Positions 54,123 to 62,600 of a stretch of DNA of 64,000 nt are shown here, piece after piece. Source of the stretch: Cladopsammia gracilis (lineage: Eukaryota; Cnidaria; Anthozoa; Scleractinia; Dendrophylliidae); the NCBI GenBank assembly GCA_022457155.1, contig JAJGOT010000212.1:1118001-1182000 (forward strand), in the 5' to 3' direction. The position numbers were made by a program, and so were the translations under genes. The notes beneath the pieces are model-generated. The model had not been told where the DNA came from. It ran no database searches and saw nothing but the letters and a program-made list of their open reading frames with translations. Position 1 is the first letter of the stretch. Every line of letters begins with the position of its first letter.

Positions 54123-55877
54123 ATGGGCTATTCTGATGGATCGCATCGAGCTTATAAAACACCAGGATGGAGCGGAATGGCTGGTAAAATGGGTCCGCCA
54201 GGACTACCAGGTGTCGGCTTTAAATTAACCGAAAGTGGAGATTACGATATGAATAATAAAAAGTTAACAAACGTTGGCGAAGGTGTCGACAATCAAGATG
54301 CTGTGAATAAACACCAAATGGATGTTGGTTTGTCAACAAAACCGAACAAAACCGATGTTTTACTGGTAAACGGCCAAAATCATATGACCGGCGATCTGGA
54401 TCTCAGAGGAAACAAATTAATAAATCCTATAGAGATTGACATGAATAGAAAACTAATCACAAATTTAGGCACCGATGAAGATAACGATCTGTCCGCTGTC
54501 AATATGATAACACTGAAAAAATTTCATCCTAACACTCCCGAACCAACGCACGAAGTGACTAAAGATATTGACCTGAAAGAACGTTTCAATGTTGTCCAAT
54601 CAAAACAACAATCATGGCACGATTTAGGAGCAAATTATAACAATCTCGTTTCATACGATGATGTCAAAAATATTTTTCTCAGTCGAAAAGAGATGTTTCC
54701 GATGGAAAGCGGGTTAGATATGGGAAATAATACAATTTATAATGTAAAGGACCCGACGGTCGCTGACCAAGCTGTAAACATGAGATATGTGAATAACAGA
54801 ATAAATCAAAAGGCTGATCTAGCGAGATTTTATACGCTCAGTAACACCGTTTCTAAGAAAGCCGATAAGACATATGTTGATAGTGAAATAACAAATGTTG
54901 ACAATAACATTACTAAAGCGCTCAAAAAATATGTTGATGAATCACATATCACCAGCTCGGGAGCGCCTTCAGCGCTGAAAGATGAGTTCCGGTACATAAT
55001 GGAAAATGTTGACGAAAGCTCTTCCGAGCATGATATAACCGTTACCGGTATAGTCGATCTGGTGGAGTCGCCGCATACGCTAAACAAAAAAGTTTATGCG
55101 TTGCTATTACACAAACATCCACAAAATAACTACTCATCAAGAATCGGTTTTAATTTGTATAAATTACCTAAGGGAGAATATACCGTTTGTATTGAATTTA
55201 TCCCACCACCAACGGCGCGCGGTGTTAGCGTCGATGTTCAATCGGCTTCTATCAACATAAATAAACAATCGACAAAAAACTTTACTAATTACAGTCGAAG
55301 CATTATCAATCTACATAAGTGGAATATCACACCACCGGAATATATTAGGGTCGATTTAAAATGTACTGGCTCACCAACATCAGCTTCGCAAGCCCAAGCC
55401 TATCTAGTGATATACGGAATAAAAGGAAACCACTCAGATGTACCGGCCAGTGTATACGATTCTCCTTATATTTTGGAAGGTGGGAAATTTGTAATGCAGA
55501 CCGATTTGAACATGAACAATCACGCAATTATCAATTCACCAAGTCTCAAACACATGTTTGTTATGAATGGCGTTTACAAGAAAACTGCGAATAATATTTT
55601 TGCTCTATTTTCAGGAGAACATATTTCAATAGTTCCTGTTAATTGTCGCCTTGTAAAATGTTGTATAAACATCCTCGATACGCTTGAAACTTATCCTCCT
55701 ATTTTCGTGATGATTAACAACAGAATAGGTCGAGGAAAGGGCGGAAAGAAACAATCCTATGACATGAATGTCATTTTGATTGAGTGCGATACATTTCGTG
55801 TAAGAGTGGTAAGTGATCAGGGAACTGTCCCATCAATTAACAAATGTGCAGTAAGTTTAATGTTTGAGACGATGTAG
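54123..55877 (+). CDS. collagen/tail-fibre-like protein
   Basis: 584 residues. Residues 21-31 form a short collagenous block (GKMGPPGLPG). Repeated fibre-type modules follow: MNNKKLTNVGEGVDNQDAVN, MTGDLDLRGNKLINP, LDMGNNTIYNVKDPTVADQA and LNMNNHAIINSP, each a beta-turn with a following helix, as in trimeric phage and adintovirus fibres. A coiled-coil-like centre (TYVDSEITNVDNNITKALKK) leads to a beta-rich C-terminal half. A likely receptor-binding or surface fibre. It directly follows the protease (19-bp gap). Confidence 0.7.
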   Translation: MGYSDGSHRAYKTPGWSGMAGKMGPPGLPGVGFKLTESGDYDMNNKKLTNVGEGVDNQDAVNKHQMDVGLSTKPNKTDVLLVNGQNHMTGDLDLRGNKLINPIEIDMNRKLITNLGTDEDNDLSAVNMITLKKFHPNTPEPTHEVTKDIDLKERFNVVQSKQQSWHDLGANYNNLVSYDDVKNIFLSRKEMFPMESGLDMGNNTIYNVKDPTVADQAVNMRYVNNRINQKADLARFYTLSNTVSKKADKTYVDSEITNVDNNITKALKKYVDESHITSSGAPSALKDEFRYIMENVDESSSEHDITVTGIVDLVESPHTLNKKVYALLLHKHPQNNYSSRIGFNLYKLPKGEYTVCIEFIPPPTARGVSVDVQSASININKQSTKNFTNYSRSIINLHKWNITPPEYIRVDLKCTGSPTSASQAQAYLVIYGIKGNHSDVPASVYDSPYILEGGKFVMQTDLNMNNHAIINSPSLKHMFVMNGVYKKTANNIFALFSGEHISIVPVNCRLVKCCINILDTLETYPPIFVMINNRIGRGKGGKKQSYDMNVILIECDTFRVRVVSDQGTVPSINKCAVSLMFETM

Positions 55878-56190
55878 TTGAATTATATGTAATTTTATTA
55901 TACGAAGCGTATAATAAATTTTTCATGTTCCATATATGTTCAAAATATCTGAGGTATGAAGAATGTGACGCATGTGAATTTCCGGGGTGCGGCAGGGTGT
56001 TGCAACACGTTCCAGAGCGTTGAATGGTGTGTGAACAATAAGATCCTTATTTACCATATCGTTTATTGTTCTCTATTCATAACAAAGTACGTCACCATAT
56101 ATTGAAAATTACAATATATAAATGCGAACATTTCGCGTTCAACTTCAGTGTTGAGTTGAGAGCAAAACCAAATCAAGAAAGTTCAGAAGA

Positions 56191-56400
56191 AAGAACAGTG
56201 GCCAAGTTGCCGAGCCAGCCACCGCACTGAGAAAGATGAAGAACAGTGGCCAAGTTGCCGAGCCAGCCACCGCGCTGAGAAAGAATCAGAACAGCGGCCA
56301 AGTTGTCGAGCCAGTTGTCGAGCCAGCCACCGCACTGAGAAAGATGAAGAACAGCGGCCAAGTTGTCGAGCCAGCCACCGCGCTGAGAAAGAATCAGAAA
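56191..56400. repeat. tandem 45-60 bp repeat
   Basis: Four copies of a unit containing AACAGYGGCCAAGTTG, CGAGCCAGCCACCGC and CTGAGAAAG. The third has an extra GAGCCAGTTGTC. Copies alternate between AAGATGAAG and AAGAATCAG junctions (period-two higher order). Confidence 0.8.
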
Positions 56401-56520
56401 AAGCTGAAAAACCCGATTAGCTGCGGACTAAGGGGTAGAGCTATGGCTGCGTTCGAGGACGACTTCGAAAGAAGGTTAACTAAGGTTAACGCGGAGTTCG
56501 CAGTGGAAGCGCCGGTTTAG
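56236..56520 (+). CDS. possible repeat peptide ORF
   Basis: 94 codons, GC-richer than its neighbours. Units KNSGQVAEPATALRK and NQNSGQVVEPVVEPATALRK repeat, and one more unit lies upstream in frame without an ATG (56191-56235). The C-terminus (LRGRAMAAFEDDFERRLTKV) is unrelated to the repeat. May be a rapidly evolving protein or just an open tandem repeat; no known family. Confidence 0.35.
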   Translation: MKNSGQVAEPATALRKNQNSGQVVEPVVEPATALRKMKNSGQVVEPATALRKNQKKLKNPISCGLRGRAMAAFEDDFERRLTKVNAEFAVEAPV

Positions 56521-56689
56521 CCTAAAGCTAATCGGAAAAAATCCCAAAAATTGGTGGCGAGGTTATTGGGTAGAGCTTGTCCGTGAAAGCGGCGGAAGTG
56601 CCGGTTTAACCTCAAAGCCTAAAGGGTAAAAAAAATCAAAAAATCAAAAAATCAAAAAACAACAAAAAAGTAGTTATTAATTTAAGGGG

Positions 56690-56896
56690 TGGGTTGATAT
56701 AGAAAAAGCGAGGGCTATATCAATCCACCGGGATATATTATAACTCAAAACCCTCGCGGTTATAATATATCCCTTTCAAATTAAATAAAATAAACTGAGG
56801 AGGGAAAAGGGTGGATTGATATAGAAAAAGCGAGGGCTATATCAATCCACCGGGATATATTATAACTCAAAACCCTCGCGGTTATAATATATCCCG
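56690..56896. other. two tandem copies of a kissing-loop hairpin pair
   Basis: Copy 1: hairpin A 56690-56727, hairpin B 56730-56773. Copy 2: A 56812-56849, B 56851-56896. A has a 13-bp stem (TGGATTGATATAG/CTATATCAATCCA) with loop AAAAAGCGAGGG. B has a 15-16-bp stem (CGGGATATATTATAAC and its complement) with loop TCAAAACCCTCGCG. GCGAGGG in loop A is exactly complementary to CCCTCGC in loop B. In copy 1 one A-stem pair is a G-U wobble. Period about 122 bp. No coding content. Confidence 0.85.
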
Positions 56897-56984
56897 AAAT
56901 TAAAAAATAAACTAAATAAACTGAGGGAAATGGAACAAATAAAGGGAGGGTAAAAAAATAAAAAATAGCCCGGGCTAAAAAAAT

Positions 56985-57320
56985 GAAAGGGGGAGAGGGA
57001 AACGGGAAAGGGTGGGAAAAAATGGGGGTGGGAAAAGGGGGGAGGGAAAAAGGGGTGGGAAAAGGGGGTGGGAAAAGGGGGTGGGAAAAGGGGGGAGGGA
57101 AAAAGGGAGGGAAAAGGGGTGGGAAAAGGGGGTGGGAAAAGGGGGGAGGGAAAAAAGGGAGGGAAAAAGGGGGGAGGGACACCCAGCTCCATTGGGAAGG
57201 GAGGGACACCCAGCTCCATTGGGAAGGGAGGGTAGGGAGGGTAGGGAGGGTAGGGAGGGTAGGGAGGGAGGGTGGAGCTGGGTGTCCCAAGTGGGAGGGT
57301 GGAGCTGGGTGTTCCAAAAA
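56985..57320 (+). repeat. polypurine/G-quadruplex tract framed by inverted 27-bp repeats
   Basis: 56985-57178 is almost pure purine on the plus strand (GGGAAAAGGGGGTGGG-type units). 57221-57273 contains nine or more GGG runs separated by A, TA or AA, a strong G-quadruplex pattern. On its left ACACCCAGCTCC is repeated with 27-bp spacing (57179, 57206); on its right the complement GGAGCTGGGTGT is repeated with the same spacing (57274, 57301). Confidence 0.8.
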
Positions 57321-57366
57321 AAAAAAAAAAAAAATCATTTTTTGATGAAATAAATAAAGTGTAGCA

Positions 57367-57864
57367 ATGAAACACAAACGGGATATTTTCACGTTCAATC
57401 ATATCGATCCTTCGATCGATGAGGAGAGATTGATAGAGATCAAGGCTCTTTACAGATTTTATCATAAAAAATGGTGGTGTTACAAAAAGACTTATAGGCG
57501 TTTCAAACGGATGAATCTATTCTGTAAAATGAGTAGTTCATTTCTTATCGCAACCGGTACAATCGCAGGCGGAATTACACTAAACCCAGTTACGCTAGGA
57601 GTTGTTGCCGGCGCAGGATTGTTATTGAAAACATACGCCGATTTCAAGAATTATAATCGAAGGATTGAAATGAGTAAACACGCATATACAACGTATCAGA
57701 AAGTATTGATTGACTTGCGTTCTTGTATGCGTGGAAAACATTTCGATCACGATTCGTTTGTGGACGAGATGAGGTTAATCGATGACATGGTTAGTGATCT
57801 TTGTACATGCACGAGCAATGATGACAAGATTGAAGAGAAATATGAGAGAATATTCATAACATAA
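57367..57864 (+). CDS. SLATT-like membrane protein
   Basis: 165 residues. A basic cytosolic stretch (KKWWCYKKTYRRFKRMNLFC) precedes two adjoining hydrophobic segments (about 57-92: SFLIATGTIAGGITL and VTLGVVAGAGLLL). A helical tail follows (MSKHAYTTYQKVLIDLRSCM, DEMRLIDDMVSDLC). The arrangement, two close membrane helices then a helical bundle, recalls SLATT proteins of bacterial nucleotide-signalling conflict systems; the resemblance is by eye. Could act on membranes during virion release or entry. Follows the structured region by 47 bp. Confidence 0.6.
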   Translation: MKHKRDIFTFNHIDPSIDEERLIEIKALYRFYHKKWWCYKKTYRRFKRMNLFCKMSSSFLIATGTIAGGITLNPVTLGVVAGAGLLLKTYADFKNYNRRIEMSKHAYTTYQKVLIDLRSCMRGKHFDHDSFVDEMRLIDDMVSDLCTCTSNDDKIEEKYERIFIT

Positions 57865-57932
57865 CAAATGAATAAATTTCACGTCGAGTTTCGATTCAAG
57901 TTTCATGAATCGAAAACACTGTATACTAAAGT

Positions 57933-58604
57933 TTAATCTTCGTCTTCGCTTTCTTCTATAGGTAACAACGCTTGTCGCTGATTTAGCGGTTTAACAATAG
58001 CGTCGTTAACTTTCACCTGAATTGAAACGGTACTTTCACTGATGTAAATGCTTTCGATTAACAAAGCTAATTTAACTTTACAATACGTGTTAAGATAGTT
58101 GAGTGGATCCTGGTTCTCTCCTTTCGTATGGAATAACGATAAAATTTTATCAGACTTTTCAGAATATAGGAGTTTAGCATATAATACTGGCGCACTTGCT
58201 TCGTCTCTTTTGTTTTTCTTTTTGAAATATAAAAGCTGACTTAATTTATCCGCTATTTCCGAACCATGCGTGTCTTGTAATTGTTCAAAACAAATATCCT
58301 CTAGAAATGTCAAACACTTAAAAAACTCATTTTCTTCTGCTGTCGGTTCTTTGTCTTTCGACCATAAGCAAACCGGAATAGAATAACCGACTAGCTCGTT
58401 AGTTATTTTATCCCGTCTTTCGTTCACTCCAAAACTGAAGAGAAATGGCGATTCGATAACTAGCGGCCCTTTCTTGTTGTTAGGATAATTGGTTTCAATT
58501 TTAATCTTGGTGTATGTCGAAAAAGAGTTTTTCACTCTATGCGAAGTCGGTTTGCAGAAAGTAATATTTTCTTTGCAGATATTTGAAAGACTTGTCAGTT
58601 GCAT
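57933..58604 (-). CDS. DUF2738/CP312R-like protein (putative ssDNA-binding)
   Basis: 223 residues. The core FLFSFGVNERRDKITNELVG then YSIPVCLWSKDKEPTAEEN resembles the (F)SFGVxE...GYSLPxCLW...PT block of the DUF2738 family in nucleocytoplasmic large DNA viruses, whose African swine fever member CP312R is reported to bind single-stranded DNA. Acidic C-terminal tail ESEDED, as common in SSB proteins. A replication partner for PolB would fit the position. Assignment by motif recognition only. Confidence 0.6.
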   Translation of the reverse strand: MQLTSLSNICKENITFCKPTSHRVKNSFSTYTKIKIETNYPNNKKGPLVIESPFLFSFGVNERRDKITNELVGYSIPVCLWSKDKEPTAEENEFFKCLTFLEDICFEQLQDTHGSEIADKLSQLLYFKKKNKRDEASAPVLYAKLLYSEKSDKILSLFHTKGENQDPLNYLNTYCKVKLALLIESIYISESTVSIQVKVNDAIVKPLNQRQALLPIEESEDED

Positions 58605-58702
58605 GTTTGTTATTTAGTAATATTTATTTCTTTAAGACAATTTTTTTCATCTCTCTTTATCATTTTCAACTCACGTTTCACGAGTTGAAATTATAATTAT
58701 AA

Positions 58703-58876
58703 TTATTCTTCACTTCCGCTTTCGCTTTCTTCACTTTCGCTTTCGAATGACAATAAGAAAGCTGTAGCAAGTTCATCAGCACGTTTCAACAGTAAATACA
58801 TGCAAATCTTACAAAAGCGTTTGTTTACACCGTGAATGCAGGGTTGAAAATTCAACGCTTTTGTTTGTTTTTCCAT
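58703..58876 (-). CDS. 57-residue Cys/His protein with acidic tail
   Basis: Starts MEKQTKALNF. A small metal-binding-like knuckle (CIHGVNKRFCKIC: C, H, C-x2-C) and a helix (LLLKRADELATAFLL) precede an acidic Ser/Glu tail (FESESEESESGSEE). It sits between the DUF2738-like and the zinc-ribbon genes on the same strand. The tail resembles that of the neighbour. No known family; coding status supported by composition and context. Confidence 0.45.
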   Translation of the reverse strand: MEKQTKALNFQPCIHGVNKRFCKICMYLLLKRADELATAFLLSFESESEESESGSEE

Positions 58877-58936
58877 TGCTTTTACATATATATATATATA
58901 TATATTTTATTTCTTTTATTTTTTCAACACCGTTGC

Positions 58937-59350
58937 TTAATCACAATACCCCATTACATATTTTTTCTTCTTTTTATCATATGTTATAGTATCACAAGAT
59001 GGATCATGTCTTTCAGAGGGACGCGTCCAAAATTTTTTTGATAAAATTCCGTGATCAGTACCCAATGCTGATTTGACAATATCTCCTGACCAAAACCTAT
59101 CAAATACAGGTTTTGTTGACGGAATTACTTTCTTTGTAACAGCTTCAGCTGCTTTTGCTACTTTTAGTGGTATATCTAAAATTCCTTTTCCGTAGGAAAA
59201 ATCCTTTTCACTTACAAAAGTAGATTTTCTTTTGCCGCAAGAAATACAGATACATTTTAACTGAAATCTTCCATTCGCAGTTATTGTATATTCTTCGCTA
59301 TTCGGAATACAATCTGTTTTCTTCTTTTCCTTTACGCAATAAGTCTTCAT
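58937..59350 (-). CDS. zinc-ribbon (DUF5679-like) small protein
   Basis: 137 residues. N-terminal Cys ribbon YCVKEKKKTDC...NGRFQLKCICISCGKRKS, the same module that opens the integrase fusion protein. Then a basic Lys/Ala helix (IPLKVAKAAEAVTKKVIP) and a C-terminal segment with WSGDIVKSALGTDHGILSKK. In related elements such ribbons precede PLA2 domains; here no HDxxY is present, so it may be a paralogue that lost or never had PLA2. Possible virion or nucleic-acid-binding protein. Confidence 0.6.
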   Translation of the reverse strand: MKTYCVKEKKKTDCIPNSEEYTITANGRFQLKCICISCGKRKSTFVSEKDFSYGKGILDIPLKVAKAAEAVTKKVIPSTKPVFDRFWSGDIVKSALGTDHGILSKKFWTRPSERHDPSCDTITYDKKKKKYVMGYCD

Positions 59351-59423
59351 CTTTATTATTAATTTAGATATAATTAATTAATTTATTAAATTAATCTATT
59401 TAAATAAATCTATTTATCACATT

Positions 59424-59582
59424 TTACTGTTTTTTCGAGTCCAACTCGTTAGCGTTGCTTGAGTGGTATCTCTTTGGGATAGTTTCTTTGAATTGCGGCG
59501 GTTTCTTTTGGTAGTGCCGATTTTTCTCTTCCATATCCAATTCGTCAGTGTTGCTTGAGTGGTATCTCTTAGGGGTACACAT
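59424..59582 (-). CDS. 52-residue ORF with duplicated PKRYHSSN motif
   Basis: MCTPKRYHSSNTDELDMEEK... and IPKRYHSSNANELDSKKQ: two copies of PKRYHSSN-[TA]-[DN]-ELD about 25 residues apart. The frame can extend upstream to 59732 but then overlaps the PolB start, so the short form is preferred. Possibly a small element-specific protein; unknown function. Confidence 0.35.
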   Translation of the reverse strand: MCTPKRYHSSNTDELDMEEKNRHYQKKPPQFKETIPKRYHSSNANELDSKKQ

Positions 59583-59698
59583 TCGTATGTGTGTCTCTTT
59601 ACTTCCTCGGAAAAAAATGTGAATTAACATGTAACTGAAAAATGTGGAAATGGAAAAATTAAAAATCGGTTTAAAAAAATCTTTCTTATATACAAACC

Positions 59699-62600
59699 AT
59701 GGATTCTTCAAACACACAAAGTGTGAAAGCAAAAACTGTTAAACAGCTATTAGCAATTGCTCGACAGCTTCGCTTAAAAGGTTACTCTGGAAAGAGAAAA
59801 GCGGAGCTGATTAAATTCATTGAAAGTAGCATAAATACTACACCTTCACGAGGTATCGTTACTTTTATAGATGAACCATCACCTCCCCCATCAGCTACAC
59901 ATAGACCATCAAAAGCAGGACCAAAACCTTATCAGATGAAACCCAAACAGACCCGTAGACAGAAAAGAGAAGAGAAAAACTTTGAAGCGCCTTCGGGGGT
60001 TGTTCCGACAGATAATAAGATAAAAGAGAAACAGATCAAGCGGCTCAAGAAAAAACTCCAAAAGGTTAATAAAAAGTTGAAAAATAACAAAAAGCAGAGA
60101 AAACAGCTGTTTTCAAAAAGAGAGCTGCTCAACAACGAGCTTGACACGCTTCGTGTGAAAAGAACAACCTTGTTGGAACATGAAGCTTCGTATGAGATAA
60201 TCAAGATATCTTCAAAGGAAAGTAGAAAGTTCAAATCGTTTTTCGATAAATTCAATGTAAAGATAATAAACCCACGTGCAGCGATGCACGATATCGATAT
60301 CGCAATATTATTGTTAGAGATCGGATCGAAAGTAATAAGAGAGAGAGGGTTACAAAATGGTGATAAGATTCGGTGGATACTTAGCCATCCGAGTTGGCAA
60401 AAACCGGTCAGTACAAAACTGATCACAATCACAGATAACCTTGGGACGGATCTGGTCGAACAGATAGCTAGATTCGTTGAATACAAGGATGTACCGATTA
60501 GTGAAGTTGAGATAGAGATTCAGACGATAATGGTTCCTCGGGGTAAAGGACGATTGCGTGTAACCAAAGACAATGTTTCAAGAAAAAGGTCAGTTATAAC
60601 GATTAAAAACAGTGATAGTATATGTCTTGCCAGAGCAATTGTAACAGCGGTGGCAAATATTAACAAAGATAGATGGACAAGTTCGCAATTGAAAGATGGA
60701 TTCAACAAATCTCGAAAACTGCAGGAAGATGAAGCAAAGAAACTTCATAAAGAAGCTGAAGTTCCAATATCGCTATTTGGGTCTACTCTTGAAGATGTGA
60801 AAAGATTTTCATTTCATATGAAAGTAGAGATTAATATCGTTGATACTGACCAGTTTAATGAGATAATTTTCACAGCCGCTCCTTTTGAAAATGCGAGTAA
60901 GATCTATCTTTTGAAAAATCAAAATCATTACGATGTCATTACAAGTATGCCAGGCTTTCTTTGTAAAGATTATTATTGCCATACATGTAAGAAACCCTAT
61001 GAACATAGAGATAAGCATAGATGTCCGACAAAATGTATCGCTTGTTTCAAATCTTTTCCTGACGGAAAAAAGTGCTCTAAACCACCAATTCCATGCGACA
61101 AGTGTAATAGATCTTTTTTTGGATTAGATTGTTATGAAGAACATAAACGAGACAGATCAAAATGGGGAAAACCCGACATTGTGTGTGAAAATGTAGGAAA
61201 ATGTTTGAAATGCGAGAGAATAATCGTAACTTCAGAAGATAGAGATGGAACGATTCATAACCTAAAGACCCACATATGCGGACATTCAAAATGTTCCAAC
61301 TGCAAAGTTTACTGTGATTTAACAACCCATGAATGTTTTATGAGAAATACACAATGCAAAGGAGGAAAATGTACAGGCTGTACTGAAGAATACGTATGTT
61401 TCTCTTGCCAAACATATACGGAAAACTATATGTTTTTTGACTTGGAATGTGTTCAAGAGACAGGTATTCACGAAGTAAATTTAGCTGTGGTACACGATTT
61501 TAAAGGAAATGAGTGGGTCTTTCACACAATTGAAGAATTCTGCAAGTTTGTGTTTGAGGAGTATGAGGTGGAGGATGAGAAGGGAAAGAAGAAGATGGAG
61601 CAGAAGCATAAAGGATATACCTTCATTGCACATAATTCAAAAGGTTATGATGCTCAGTTTATCTTGAAATGGTGCGTAGAAAATATCGTAAAACCCGATA
61701 TTATATATTCAGGTACAAAAATAATGTCGATGGAGATCAAGTCATTCAAAATAAGATTCATAGATAGTTTGAATTTTGTTCAGAATAGGTTAGCAGCGTT
61801 CCCAAAAACGTTTGGATTGAAAGAGCTGAAAAAAGGTTATTTCCCCCATTATTTCAACAAAAAGTGTCACCAAAACTATGTAGGACCGATTCCAAGCAAG
61901 AAACACTATGGTTATGATCAGATGAAGAAAGATGAAAGAAAAGCTTTTCACGAATGGCACGATGCTCGTGTTAAAGAAAACTATGTTTTTGATTTCCGAA
62001 AAGAGCTTATCGATTATTGTAGGTCTGACGTTGATATTCTTCGAAGATCGATGATGATGTTTCGTGAAGAGTATATCGATCTCGAAAATATCGATCCGCT
62101 TCAATATATCACAATCGCAAGTGTGTGCATGGCAATTTTCAGAGATAATTATTTGGAACCAGGAACAATCGCTGTCGTAAAAGATACCACACGACAGGAA
62201 AATTATTCGAAAATAAGTATCGCATGGTTGGATTATCTATCTGAAAAACACGGAATTAAGATTCAACACGCTCTCAACGGTGGTGAGAAAAAACTTGAGT
62301 GCCTCAAAGGTGCACCACGTGTCGACGGTTTTTGCGAAGCAACAAATACTGTCTATGAATTTCAGGGATGTTTTTGGCACGGTTGCAAGAAATGCTTCGA
62401 TTCAGATACGATAAATACCAAAAATCAGATGGATATGAAAACTCTTCATCGTCGTACGATGGAAAAAAATAATAAGATTATCAATAACGGTTATAATCTT
62501 GTGGAGATCTATGAGTGCGAACTCAAACAAAATACCGAATTTAAATCTTTCATGAAAAGCGATTGGAAACGTGATTTTGTGGAGCCGCTTAACCCCAGAG

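Noticed and set aside
56781..57465. Two minus-strand frames of about 200 codons rich in Pro and Phe
   Set aside because: Complement of the polypurine/G-rich tract, overlapping each other; low-complexity by-product.
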